64,000 nt of DNA, taken from positions 1 to 64,000 of the forward strand of contig NZ_JAWQUO010000016.1 of the NCBI RefSeq assembly GCF_033446605.1, in the 5' to 3' direction. Position 1 is the stretch's first letter; each line of letters opens with the position of its first letter. Positions 1 through 7,998 of this stretch are shown here, in pieces. Source of the stretch: Iodobacter sp025352645. GTDB taxonomy: Bacteria; Pseudomonadota; Gammaproteobacteria; Burkholderiales; Chitinibacteraceae. A program made the position numbers and the translations under genes. The notes under the pieces were generated by a model. That model ran no database searches. It had not been told where the DNA came from and saw only the letters and a list, made by a program, of their open reading frames with translations.

Positions 1-296
1 CAAAAAGTCGGCGCTTGGTGCTTGCATGCGCAAATTGGTTCACCTGTGCTTCGGCGTCCTGAAAACACAAAAAAAATATCAAGCTGAGTATCAAAATGCT
101 TGACCGGCAAGACGGTATCTACAGCATATTGACCCACAGGCAATACATGGCTTTTTTGAAAAATAAACATCATCAGGCGAGTAAAAACATAGTCTTTTCC
201 AAACCTTCCGGCAGAGGGGCTAGCACCTATTCATTGCCCCGTCACATTACTTACGCAGGATATGCCTTCATTCTCTACTAGGAATTTGACGTATCT

Positions 297-1640
297 ATGG
301 CTCATCCCTCTATATTATTTAGCATTCTAGCGCTGCTCTCTACGGCATCCTATGCGCAAACTGAGTTCCCAGTAGTGCTAGCTGGGCATGCAGTTATGTC
401 GGCTAAATCCTTTATCCCTGCACCTCAAGATGCACCTGAAGATTTAAAAATCAGTGGCAAATTTACGACGGGTAAACGCGTAGAAGATTTAGCCTCCGTT
501 GAAGGCTTATCATTTGGGCGCCCAACAGGGATATCGCTTCCTTTTACGGGCCAGCCCTTGCAAGGGCATTCTGGCATTAAGAAAATGCCAGATGGCAGTT
601 TTTGGATTATCACGGATAACGGCTTTGGCGCTAAGGCTAATTCTGCCGATGCCATGCTGTATTTAAACCACTACGCCGTGGATTTTAATAGCGGCAAGAT
701 GCAGCGCCTAGAGACTATTTTTTTACATGATCCAGAAAAAAAAGTGCCATTTCGAATTATTCACGAAGGCAGCAAGCAGCGTTATTTAACGGGCAGCGAT
801 TTTGATACTGAGAGCTTTCAATTTGCAGGTGGGGCACTATGGATTGGTGATGAATTTGGCCCATTCCTGATTAAGGCTGATTTAAAAGGCAAGGTCTTGG
901 CGGTGTTTGACACCTTGCTAGACGGCAAAGTGATTCGATCACCTGACCACCCAGCCATTACAACGCCCGCCGCACCAAGCGCAAACGTAGATTTTCAAGT
1001 TCGTCGATCAAAAGGCTTTGAGGGCATGGCGGCATCTAAAGATGGCAGCAAACTCTACGCCTTGCTAGAAGGGGCGGTTTGGGATGTGGCGACCAAAGCC
1101 AATGAAAACCTGCAAGGCAAAGACTATTTACGCGTACTGGAGTTCGATGTAAAAAAGGAAGCGTGGACTGGACGACACTGGAAGTACGTATTAGAAAACA
1201 ACGCGAATGCGATTGGTGATTTCAATATGATCGACGATCAAACCGGCTTGATTATTGAGCGGGACAATGGCGAAGGTACGGCAGATAAGGCCTGCCCTGA
1301 AGGGAAAAAGCGTAGCGATTGCTTCCATGATCTGGCTAAATTCAAGCGTATTTACAAGGTGGCATTAAGCGAGGCCAATGTCGGTGGCCCGCTACGTAAA
1401 ATTGCATATATCGATTTAATGAATATTGCCGATCCCGCCAAGCTTGCTCGCAAGCCACTCAATAATGGCGTATTTACCTTTCCTTTCTTTACCATTGAAA
1501 ACGTTGACATCGTGGATGCTAAGCATATTGTGGTGGGCAATGATAATAACCTGCCATTTTCTAGTAGCCGCGAGCCCAACCAAGCCGATGATAATGAACT
1601 TATTTTGTTGGAGGTTGCTGATTTCTTAAATGCCATTTAA
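297..1640 (+). CDS. Secreted esterase-like activity of phytase family protein
   Basis: Encodes 447 residues. The first ~20 (MAHPSILFSILALLSTASYA) form a Sec signal peptide with an AXA-like cleavage site, so the product is probably periplasmic or secreted. The mature part resembles the 'esterase-like activity of phytase' family, a beta-propeller-like fold: blocks around HSGIKKMPDGSFWIITDNGFG, DFDTESFQ and WIGDEFGPFLIKAD are typical. Family members are associated with phosphoester hydrolysis, but the substrate cannot be told here. An AGGAA about 14 bases before the ATG is a weak ribosome site. The gene stands alone, about 400 bases ahead of the MgtC-like gene. Family assignment is from remembered motifs; the exact function is open. 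Confidence 0.75.
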   Translation: MAHPSILFSILALLSTASYAQTEFPVVLAGHAVMSAKSFIPAPQDAPEDLKISGKFTTGKRVEDLASVEGLSFGRPTGISLPFTGQPLQGHSGIKKMPDGSFWIITDNGFGAKANSADAMLYLNHYAVDFNSGKMQRLETIFLHDPEKKVPFRIIHEGSKQRYLTGSDFDTESFQFAGGALWIGDEFGPFLIKADLKGKVLAVFDTLLDGKVIRSPDHPAITTPAAPSANVDFQVRRSKGFEGMAASKDGSKLYALLEGAVWDVATKANENLQGKDYLRVLEFDVKKEAWTGRHWKYVLENNANAIGDFNMIDDQTGLIIERDNGEGTADKACPEGKKRSDCFHDLAKFKRIYKVALSEANVGGPLRKIAYIDLMNIADPAKLARKPLNNGVFTFPFFTIENVDIVDAKHIVVGNDNNLPFSSSREPNQADDNELILLEVADFLNAI

Positions 1641-2038
1641 CTTGCTGTATTGCAGCGCAAACAAGAGCTGCCATTACTTTGCGTGTAAAATTTACAAATA
1701 CATTCAGCAAGGTAGACGACCCCACCCTGAAGGGGTATGGTTTAGCGTCATTATTTGATGGAGATCCTTGGTGGAAAGTTTTAGTTATCGAATTGCTATC
1801 GATCAATAGCGGCAAGGTAATTGCGGATCCCCATCTGCCGTTACCTTGCCGCTTGGCGGTAACGGTGTCTATTTAGCCTTTCCATAGGCTTGTTTAGCGC
1901 CATTCCTATTTACTTGCATATCACCTTGCAACGGCTGCGCGGGCTAATTTTGGGCGATAACCCGCCATTTAATTTGCATGTTAATCTATATTAATTTTTA
2001 TTACTGATTTATCTAATAACAATAACAAGGAGAGTTAA
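1641..2038 (+). promoter_or_regulatory. Long leader region before the MgtC-family gene with a stable hairpin
   Basis: This ~400-base stretch has no convincing gene; a 65-codon ORF at 1679-1876 lacks a good ribosome site and any recognisable family. It contains a perfect 12-base inverted repeat, GCGGCAAGGTAA at 1809-1820 and its complement at 1841-1852, with a 20-base loop. mgtC genes in enterobacteria have long regulatory leaders, so this hairpin could be part of a control element. That is inference; I do not recognise a named riboswitch. Confidence 0.3.
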
Positions 2039-2755
2039 ATGCTCTTTATTCAAAGCTTTGATTTGATTTGGCTACTCAATTCTTTGGTTAGTTTAAGCAC
2101 CGCATTTATTTTGGGCTCTATCATTGGCTATGAGCGCCAATATCGGCAACGCACTGCGGGGCTTAGAACCAATGCACTGGTTTCTTTGGCGGCGGCTATT
2201 TTTGTGGGGCTGGCTTATCGTGTGCACGGGCCAGATGGTGCGGCGCGGGTAATCTCTTATGTGGTTTCTGGCGTGGGCTTTTTGGGCGCGGGCACCATTA
2301 TGAAAGAGGGTTTGAATGTGCGCGGCCTAAATACTGCGGCCACACTCTGGGGGTCGGCTGCAGTGGGCGCGTGCTCTGGTGCTGGCTTAATTGCAGAAGC
2401 CTTGCTTGCGGCTATCTTTGTATTAGCGGCTAATACTTTATTACGCCCCGTAGTGAATGCAATTAATCGCTCACCGATTAATGATCAGAGCGGCGAGGTT
2501 AGCTATCAGGTTTGTATGATTGTAGATGGCGATCGGCAAAAGCACGCGCTTAATGTATTGGAATCGATGTTAACGCAAATTGAATACCCATTAGGTGATT
2601 TAAATGTAGAACCGTTTGGGGATGATGATGTGGAAATCACCGCCACGTTGCTTTCTAGCAAGGTTGATTCTGGTAAGTTAGATACATTAATTATGCAAAT
2701 CCAAAAGCGCCCTTATGTAAAACAGGCATTCTGGAATCTATCTGCTGCGGAATAA
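2039..2755 (+). CDS. MgtC/SapB family membrane protein
   Basis: Encodes 238 residues. The N-terminal ~140 form several transmembrane helices with MgtC-family features: GSIIGYERQYRQRTAGLRTN near residues 26-45, then GVGFLGAGTIMKEG and VRGLNTAATLWGSAAVG. The C-terminal ~90 residues are a soluble, ACT-like regulatory domain, as in longer MgtC relatives. MgtC proteins sit in the inner membrane and are linked to growth at low magnesium and to control of F-type ATP synthase in Salmonella; the role in this organism is not known. AAGGAGAG lies 6 bases before the ATG, an excellent ribosome site. A bidirectional terminator follows, so the gene is probably a single transcription unit. Confidence 0.85.
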   Translation: MLFIQSFDLIWLLNSLVSLSTAFILGSIIGYERQYRQRTAGLRTNALVSLAAAIFVGLAYRVHGPDGAARVISYVVSGVGFLGAGTIMKEGLNVRGLNTAATLWGSAAVGACSGAGLIAEALLAAIFVLAANTLLRPVVNAINRSPINDQSGEVSYQVCMIVDGDRQKHALNVLESMLTQIEYPLGDLNVEPFGDDDVEITATLLSSKVDSGKLDTLIMQIQKRPYVKQAFWNLSAAE

Positions 2756-2782
2756 TGCCTATAGCACAATAGATAGCAGGCA

Positions 2783-2815
2783 AAAACAAACCCCATGCTA
2801 GATGGGGTTTGTTTT
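2783..2815. terminator. Bidirectional rho-independent terminator between mgtC-like gene and adhE
   Basis: AAAACAAACCCCAT and its exact complement form a 14-base-pair stem around a 5-base loop. The A/T-rich outer arms give a U-tract in both directions, suiting the convergent mgtC-like and adhE genes. Confidence 0.85.
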
Positions 2816-2831
2816 ATGCATTTACTAATAA

Positions 2832-5459
2832 TTACTTAGCAAGCGCTTCTTCACGCAAATGATTTTCTACATAAGCATTGCCGTAATAGCTATCTAACAG
2901 CAATTGTTTTAACTCTGAAATCAACGGGTAGCGTGGATTAGCGCCGGTGCATTGATCATCAAAGGCTTCTTCTGCCAACTGATCTACTTTAGATAAGAAC
3001 AGCGCCTCAGGCACGCCCGCTTCTTTGATTGAAGCAGGAATCTGGATCGTTATTTTTAGCTCTTCAATCCAAGCAATCAGATTCTGTACTTTTTGCTCGT
3101 CATTTTTGCCACCAAGGCCTAAATGCTCGGCAATATCAGCATAACGACAACGCGCTTGCGGTCTATCGTATTGGCTAAATGCAGTTTGCTTGGTTGGAAT
3201 ATCTGCCGAGTTAAAACGAATTACATTAGAGATTAGCAGGGCATTGGCTAAGCCGTGTGCCAGATGGAACTCAGCACCCAGTTTATGCGCCATGGAGTGA
3301 CAAACCCCTAAGAATGCATTGGCAAAGGCAATCCCAGCAATGGTGGAAGCGTTGTGCACTAATTCGCGCGCCTTAGGGTCTTTTGCGCCATTCAAGTAAG
3401 ACGATGGTAGGTTTTCTTTAAGTAACTTCAAGGCTTGCAAGGCTTGCGGATCAGAATACTCATTCGCAAGTACCGATACATATGCTTCTAAAGCGTGCGT
3501 TACCGCATCAATCCCACCAAAAGCAGTCAAGCTTTTTGGCATATTCATCACTAAATCGGCATCAATAATCGCCATATTTGGTGTGAGCTCGTAATCGGCA
3601 ATTGGGTACTTCATGCCGGTTTTTTCATCCGTAACCACCGCAAATGGCGTCACTTCTGAACCTGTGCCCGATGTGGTTGGAATCGCAACCAATTCAGCCT
3701 TAATGCCCATTTTAGGGAACTTGTAAATACGCTTGGTGATATCCATAAAGCGCAGTGCTAAGTCTTCGAAATGGACTTCTGGATGCTCGTACATCACCCA
3801 CATAATCTTGGCGGCATCCATTGGTGAGCCACCACCTAACGCAATAATCACGTCAGGTTTAAACATATTTAAGGAGTGAACACCTTTACGAACCACCTCT
3901 AGAGTTGGATCGGCTTCTACTTCGTGGAACACTTCAACTTCCATGCCCATTTGTTTCAGCACTTTAATTGTTTCATCGCAGTAGCCATTGGCAAACAAGT
4001 AAGGGCCAGTAACGATAGTCGCGCGTTTTTTGCTAGATAAATCAGCCAGTGCAAACGGCAAGCAACCGCGACGGAAGTAAATGTTTTTAGGAAGTTTGTG
4101 CCATAACATATTTTCGGCCCGTTTAGCGACAGTTTTGGTGTTGATCAGGTGTTTTGGCCCCACGTTTTCTGAGATAGAGTTACCACCCCATGAACCACAA
4201 CCCAGCGTTAAGGACGGAGCCAATTTAAAGTTGTAAAGGTCGCCAATCCCGCCTTGCGAAGCAGGGGAGTTGATTAGAATACGGGCGGTTTTCATTTTGT
4301 CGCCAAAATAAGCAATTCGCTCATGCTGCTGATCTTGATCGGTATATAGCGCCGAGGTGTGGCCAATTCCGCCGAGTGCAACTAAAGCTTCAGCCTTAGT
4401 GACCGCTTCATAAAAATCTTTAGCGCGGTACATGGCCAGTGTTGGGGAGAGTTTTTCGTGGGCAAAAGCTTCTTCTTCGCCAGTCGAGGATACTTCAGCA
4501 ATCAAAATCTTTGTGTAACTAGGCACTTTAATGCCCGCCATCTCAGCAATTTTGACGGCCGCTTGGCCAACAACGCCAGCATTTAGATTGCCATCAATCA
4601 AGATCACCTTACGAACGGCTTCGGCTTCTTTTTTGCTTAAAATATGGCCGCCGCTTTGAGCAAAACGGGCTTTCATCGCTTCATAAATGCTGTCAACCAC
4701 AATCACAGATTGCTCTGATGCGCAAACCACACCGTTATCAAAGGTTTTAGACATCAAAATAGACGCTACAGCACGTTTAATGTCGGCAGTTTCATCAATC
4801 ACAACTGGCGTATTGCCCGCACCCACACCAATGGCGGGCTTGCCGGAAGAGTAGGCTGCACGAACCATACCTGGGCCACCGGTTGCCAAAATCAGATTGA
4901 TATCTTTGTGCTTCATCAGTTGGTTAGAAAGCTCGACGGTTGGTTGATCAATCCAGCCAATAATATCGCGCGGTGCGCCAGCCGCTACGGCAGCATCCAA
5001 TACAATACGCGCCGCCTCACAGGTGGAATTTTTAGCGCGTGGATGCGGGCTAAATACAATACCGTTACGGGTTTTAAGTGCAATCAGCGCTTTAAAAATA
5101 GCGGTGGAAGTAGGGTTGGTCGTTGGCACAATCCCGCAGATAATCCCAATAGGCTCTGCAATGGTGATAATTCCGTAGGCGTCATCTTGCGTTAAAATGC
5201 CGCAGGTTTTTTCGTCTTTGTACGCGTTGTAAATATATTCAGAGGCAAAGTGATTTTTAATTACTTTGTCTTCAAGTACACCCATGCCTGTTTCAGCTAC
5301 AGCCAATTTAGCCAGCGGCAAACGCGCATCTGCCGCAGCCAGCGCCGCAGCGCGAAAAATCTTATCGACTTGTTCTTGTGAATAAGTGGCAAAAAGCTGC
5401 TGCGCTTTTTTGACTCGCACCATCAGTGCATCAAGTTCTTGAATGTTAGAAACGGTCAT
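2832..5459 (-). CDS. adhE: Bifunctional aldehyde-alcohol dehydrogenase AdhE
   Basis: Encodes 875 residues from the ATG at 5459, chosen because GGAG lies about 10 bases upstream and the product then starts MTVSNIQELD like other AdhE proteins; a longer ORF adds 12 unlikely residues. The N-terminal half is an acetaldehyde dehydrogenase, with the catalytic cysteine in NGVVCASEQS. The C-terminal half is an iron-dependent alcohol dehydrogenase with GGGSPMDAAK and metal-binding histidines in HSMAHKLGAEFHLAHG. Together they reduce acetyl-CoA to acetaldehyde and then ethanol, regenerating NAD+ during fermentation; the protein family forms spirosomes. A perfect FNR-type box about 130 bases upstream suggests anaerobic control. 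The gene borders the dif site. Confidence 0.97.
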   Translation of the reverse strand: MTVSNIQELDALMVRVKKAQQLFATYSQEQVDKIFRAAALAAADARLPLAKLAVAETGMGVLEDKVIKNHFASEYIYNAYKDEKTCGILTQDDAYGIITIAEPIGIICGIVPTTNPTSTAIFKALIALKTRNGIVFSPHPRAKNSTCEAARIVLDAAVAAGAPRDIIGWIDQPTVELSNQLMKHKDINLILATGGPGMVRAAYSSGKPAIGVGAGNTPVVIDETADIKRAVASILMSKTFDNGVVCASEQSVIVVDSIYEAMKARFAQSGGHILSKKEAEAVRKVILIDGNLNAGVVGQAAVKIAEMAGIKVPSYTKILIAEVSSTGEEEAFAHEKLSPTLAMYRAKDFYEAVTKAEALVALGGIGHTSALYTDQDQQHERIAYFGDKMKTARILINSPASQGGIGDLYNFKLAPSLTLGCGSWGGNSISENVGPKHLINTKTVAKRAENMLWHKLPKNIYFRRGCLPFALADLSSKKRATIVTGPYLFANGYCDETIKVLKQMGMEVEVFHEVEADPTLEVVRKGVHSLNMFKPDVIIALGGGSPMDAAKIMWVMYEHPEVHFEDLALRFMDITKRIYKFPKMGIKAELVAIPTTSGTGSEVTPFAVVTDEKTGMKYPIADYELTPNMAIIDADLVMNMPKSLTAFGGIDAVTHALEAYVSVLANEYSDPQALQALKLLKENLPSSYLNGAKDPKARELVHNASTIAGIAFANAFLGVCHSMAHKLGAEFHLAHGLANALLISNVIRFNSADIPTKQTAFSQYDRPQARCRYADIAEHLGLGGKNDEQKVQNLIAWIEELKITIQIPASIKEAGVPEALFLSKVDQLAEEAFDDQCTGANPRYPLISELKQLLLDSYYGNAYVENHLREEALAK

Positions 5460-5586
5460 TTTCTGATCTCCGGAAGTATTATAAGTAAGGCGCAAGGTGT
5501 TGCTTAAATAGGGCTAGCTCTGAAAACTGCTGGCTGGTTACATAAAACGGAATACACACAGGATATACCTTGTTAGCTGGCGTTAC

Positions 5587-5600
5587 TTGATATAGATCAA
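5587..5600. promoter_or_regulatory. FNR/ANR-type binding site upstream of adhE
   Basis: TTGATATAGATCAA is a perfect match to the FNR consensus TTGAT-N4-ATCAA. It lies about 128 bases before the adhE start and 24 bases from the dif-like site. Oxygen-responsive FNR/ANR regulation of a fermentation gene makes sense, but binding is inferred from sequence alone. Confidence 0.75.
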
Positions 5601-5623
5601 TGTGGATTTGATTGTTATATATT

Positions 5624-5651
5624 ACTTCGCATAATGTATATTATGTCAAGT
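5624..5651 (+). other. dif: dif site / prophage attL (XerCD recombination site)
   Basis: The 28 bases read as a XerC arm ACTTCGCATAA (5624-5634), central TGTATA (5635-5640) and XerD arm TTATGTCAAGT (5641-5651). Proteobacterial dif has arms close to GGTGCGCATAA and TTATGTTAAAT around TGTATA, so this is a convincing dif. The XerC arm here is closer to that consensus than the one at the far end of the prophage, so this is probably the chromosomal XerC half joined to the prophage end. Twenty-two bases (5631-5652) recur exactly at 16426-16447. Confidence 0.88.
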
Positions 5652-5713
5652 TGTTGCTTACTGTTTCGCCTGATTTAACCATTCAAAAATGCCGTATATT
5701 CACGCCCTTTTTG

Positions 5714-5737
5714 AAATAAAACTACGTAGTTTTATTT
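5714..5737. promoter_or_regulatory. 24-base perfect palindrome, candidate operator
   Basis: AAATAAAACTAC is followed directly by its exact complement, making a 24-base palindrome 28 bases before the first plus-strand prophage gene. A related ACGTAGT recurs at 5744-5750. This is the size and symmetry of a repressor operator; the prophage-encoded regulator at 16023 is a possible binder. Inference only. Confidence 0.5.
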
Positions 5738-5765
5738 ATTGTAACGTAGTGTAAACAGGCCAAAT

Positions 5766-6272
5766 ATGCTTAAAAAGCGTCTGCAAAAAGATACAGCCTT
5801 TAAACTGCACCTCGAACAAGCCAAGCTAAAAAGCGCCGCAATACAGCGATCACACCACCCACCCGCCGCAAATGATGCAGAACTAACTTACTATTCTACC
5901 TTCATATTGGGCCTTGATTGCTTTAATCAGACCAATAGAGCCTCTCGAATCTTACAATCTAAGTATTACCGCGACCAATTAAACCACTATGTTGACTCTG
6001 GCCAATGGCCCAAACCCAAACAACGGCCAGAACTTTTACCTTGGTTCGCCTTGGCATATCCTGATTTTCCGCTACCGGTTTCGGCGCCCAAAGCGACTGT
6101 CCCTAAACTACTGCCGGTCGATACCGGCCACGAAGAAGGAATCTTGTTTGCCGCAGCCCGCGAGCAAATGCGCAAAACCCTACATAAAGCCGAACTCAAA
6201 CGCCTACGCCTGCTGAAAAAGAAAAAAGCGGCCAAGTTGGCCGCTTTAAGTCAAAGTCACGAAGAAAGCTAA
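5766..6272 (+). CDS. Prophage protein of unknown function at the left end
   Basis: Encodes 168 residues; I do not recognise the family. It is strongly basic, especially the last ~35 residues (a run rich in Lys/Arg and Leu ending KKKKAAKLAAL), with a central Trp/Pro-rich part (QWPKPKQRPELLPWFALAYPD). It has no signal peptide or membrane helix, so a cytoplasmic nucleic-acid-binding role is possible. It is the only gene between attL and the end of the minus-strand late operon and reads toward that operon. The terminator of the late operon lies inside its last ~50 bases. No good Shine-Dalgarno is visible, so the start is uncertain. The palindrome at 5714-5737 may control it. Confidence 0.6.
   Translation: MLKKRLQKDTAFKLHLEQAKLKSAAIQRSHHPPAANDAELTYYSTFILGLDCFNQTNRASRILQSKYYRDQLNHYVDSGQWPKPKQRPELLPWFALAYPDFPLPVSAPKATVPKLLPVDTGHEEGILFAAAREQMRKTLHKAELKRLRLLKKKKAAKLAALSQSHEES
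6222..6247 (-). terminator. Rho-independent terminator of the prophage late operon
   Basis: On the minus strand AAAGCGGCC, a 5-base loop and GGCCGCTTT are followed by a run of T. It lies just past the last minus-strand gene (stop at 6269) and inside the 3' end of the convergent plus-strand gene. The plus strand has no T-run after the stem, so it acts mainly on the late operon. Confidence 0.8.
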
Positions 6273-6454
6273 GCAATCCACGTCTTTTCCTTCCCTTTAA
6301 TCGCTTTCTGCTGGCCCCAGCTCTGCCAATCATACTCAGTAACGCGGGCGCGATCCGGTTTAGGTCGCGCCTTGACTCGCTCATAAACCCACATCGACCC
6401 CACGCCCGCAATGATGGCAAGCACGACACTCCGAATCTCGCCCCGACTTATCAT
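6269..6454 (-). CDS. Small prophage membrane protein, last gene of late operon
   Basis: Encodes 61 residues with one N-terminal transmembrane helix (about residues 8-24, VVLAIIAGVGSMWVYE) and a basic, soluble C-terminal part. Its ATG overlaps the stop of the holin-like gene (TAATG), so translation is probably coupled. Position after a holin-like gene suggests a lysis accessory protein such as a spanin component, or a minor virion membrane protein; nothing in the sequence decides between them. Confidence 0.65.
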   Translation of the reverse strand: MISRGEIRSVVLAIIAGVGSMWVYERVKARPKPDRARVTEYDWQSWGQQKAIKGKEKTWIA

Positions 6455-6636
6455 TATGCGGCTTCTCGTTGCTCAGGCAGAAAGACCCCCAGCAGAGCGG
6501 CCACCACCGGCCCCACGACCCCCACGTTATAAATCAAAGTCGGGTCTACATGGGACAAAGCCCCCAGCGCCGCAATCCCCGCCCATGTTGACGGCTCCCG
6601 CAGGCGCTCTAACAAGTATTGAATACGTTTTTTCAT
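6454..6636 (-). CDS. Holin-like small membrane protein
   Basis: Encodes 60 residues. After a basic N-terminus (MKKRIQYLLERLREPSTWAG) two hydrophobic segments follow, about residues 18-29 and 35-53, ending in a charged tail (PEQREAA). The 'LREPSTWAG...VFLPE' layout is common in small phage holins. It would permeabilise the inner membrane and let the lytic enzyme reach the cell wall. It lies in the late operon downstream of the transglycosylase and directly upstream of the 61-residue membrane protein. Assignment rests on size, topology and position. Confidence 0.65.
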   Translation of the reverse strand: MKKRIQYLLERLREPSTWAGIAALGALSHVDPTLIYNVGVVGPVVAALLGVFLPEQREAA

Positions 6637-6657
6637 GGTTTACCTTTAAGTGACTAA

Positions 6658-7068
6658 TTAAAAATCCCACCAGTGCTTTTTCACCGGCTTTCCTTTGTTT
6701 TTCCTGTAATCTTTTACTGCATTGCCCGCTGCATAAGCCTTTGCCGCAGCCCACAAACCCACAAACGGCATACCGTCCAGGTCCTGAACCAAGTCATAAG
6801 GCATGTAAGACATAACAATTTGCTCTTCCATCAAATCGGCCGGAATCACACCAGTCAGCGCCTTAACAGACATCAAAAATTGCACCTTGTAAGTGCTTAT
6901 GATTTCTTTTTTCTTTTCTGCATCCATCTTTTTAATGACTTCTGGCAGATTGGCCACAGCATCAAATGCACCGCTCACCACGCCACTTACCTTATGGACT
7001 GCCAGATAAAGCAACAGTGCAGTACCGCCTGCTATCCATAGCATTTGTTTATCCGTTAATATCGCCAC
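6658..7068 (-). CDS. Prophage membrane protein, unknown
   Basis: Encodes 136 residues with one N-terminal transmembrane helix (about residues 10-30, LWIAGGTALLLYLAVHKVSG), a helical charged middle and a basic C-terminus ending HWWDF. One-helix anchored proteins are typical of the inner membrane of PM2-type virions, so it may be a virion protein; a lysis role is the alternative given the holin-like neighbour. I recognise no family. Confidence 0.65.
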   Translation of the reverse strand: MAILTDKQMLWIAGGTALLLYLAVHKVSGVVSGAFDAVANLPEVIKKMDAEKKKEIISTYKVQFLMSVKALTGVIPADLMEEQIVMSYMPYDLVQDLDGMPFVGLWAAAKAYAAGNAVKDYRKNKGKPVKKHWWDF

Positions 7069-7103
7069 GTACCACCCCTAAACCCAAACGCCCAAGGCGC
7101 AAA

Positions 7104-7409
7104 ATGAAAACCGCCGTATTTTTGTTACTAGTCACTTTTAATGCGCTGGCTTTTGCTGGTGATACTGAAGCAATCTATCGGTACGATAAAAAAACATACG
7201 CCCCAAGCATTGAAGCCTGCAGAAAGCTATCAATCACGGCGGATAAGAACGAATGCCTAGAGCAACAAATAGCCACAGCCAAACCAAGTAAAAAGACCAT
7301 TGTGGCGTGCAACAAAATGGCGGACTTACCACACCAGCCCAGCAATTCAGCCTACACAATGGCCTTGCTTTGCCAGCTCAGTAATCCCAACCCAAATTTG
7401 AACAAATAA
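7104..7409 (+). CDS. Small exported four-cysteine protein on the opposite strand inside the prophage
   Basis: Encodes 101 residues from the ATG at 7104; AAGGCG seven bases upstream is a good ribosome site, and this start gives a clean signal peptide (MKTAVFLLLVTFNALAFAGD). A longer reading from 6966 would bury that signal peptide. The mature ~83 residues hold four cysteines, in EACRK, NECLE, VACNK and LLCQL, likely two disulfides in the periplasm. It sits in the gap between two minus-strand late genes and overlaps the 3' end of the transglycosylase gene by 32 bases. Opposite orientation suggests independent expression in the lysogen, as for phage morons that block superinfection or inhibit lysozyme. 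No family recognised. Confidence 0.65.
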   Translation: MKTAVFLLLVTFNALAFAGDTEAIYRYDKKTYAPSIEACRKLSITADKNECLEQQIATAKPSKKTIVACNKMADLPHQPSNSAYTMALLCQLSNPNPNLNK

Positions 7410-7998
7410 AGTCGACATAATCCTGTGTTTCATTCGTCAACTTAGAAACATCCACATAACGTGTTTTAGCCCATTGCTTGTATACAGAGGGGTAGCCGTT
7501 ATATGCGGCCACCGCATTTACCCAGCTGCCGCCAAATTGCTTATAAAACCCTGCCAGCATTTTGGCGGCATAGTCGGCAGCCCTTTCCCAATTAAATGGA
7601 TCCACGCTTTTCCAGTGCATTGGCATTAACTGAAACATGCCCGCAGCCCCCGCCCCAGACTTCACCTTGCCGTTAATGACTTCGTCACGGAATCGGGACT
7701 CTTTAAACGCAATACTTGCCAATAAATAAGGCGGCAATCCATTTCTCCCGCCTATTTCTTCCAGTTTTGAGCCGTATTTATTCCCGCGTCCTTGAGTCAT
7801 TGACGCTTTAAAGTCGACATTCGCCATATCCGTAATTCCATCGTAAAAATTTGTTGCACTGGTTTTAATAAACCCAAAAACATCAGGCAAAAAGAAGCCG
7901 TCTTTAGCCTGCTTATCCCCTGCCTTTTGCGCTTTAGCCATTAGCAGCCACAAGCCGCCCAGACCCAGCGCGATAGCCACCACGGCTTTTTTATTCAT
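7378..7998 (-). CDS. Membrane-anchored lytic transglycosylase (PM2 P7-like)
   Basis: Encodes 206 residues. An N-terminal transmembrane helix (about 4-22) is followed by an SLT lytic transglycosylase domain: catalytic glutamate E100 in FKESRF, then AAGMFQLMP (118-126) and a later AAYNGY block. The enzyme cleaves peptidoglycan between MurNAc and GlcNAc. In PM2 the virion membrane protein P7 carries such a domain, probably for local wall opening on entry, and a similar role is likely; a role in release is possible too. The gene starts one base from the stop of the 69-residue gene. Confidence 0.85.
   Translation of the reverse strand: MNKKAVVAIALGLGGLWLLMAKAQKAGDKQAKDGFFLPDVFGFIKTSATNFYDGITDMANVDFKASMTQGRGNKYGSKLEEIGGRNGLPPYLLASIAFKESRFRDEVINGKVKSGAGAAGMFQLMPMHWKSVDPFNWERAADYAAKMLAGFYKQFGGSWVNAVAAYNGYPSVYKQWAKTRYVDVSKLTNETQDYVDFICSNLGWDY

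Noticed and set aside
1..296. Short ORF at 96-281 and possible coding at the left edge
   Set aside because: No ribosome site, no recognisable family and no supporting context; the edge is too short to judge.
1679..1876. 65-codon ORF in the mgtC leader
   Set aside because: Lacks a ribosome site and crosses the hairpin; no family resemblance.
6966..7103. N-terminal extension of the exported small protein
   Set aside because: It would bury a clean signal peptide; AAGGCG supports the ATG at 7104.
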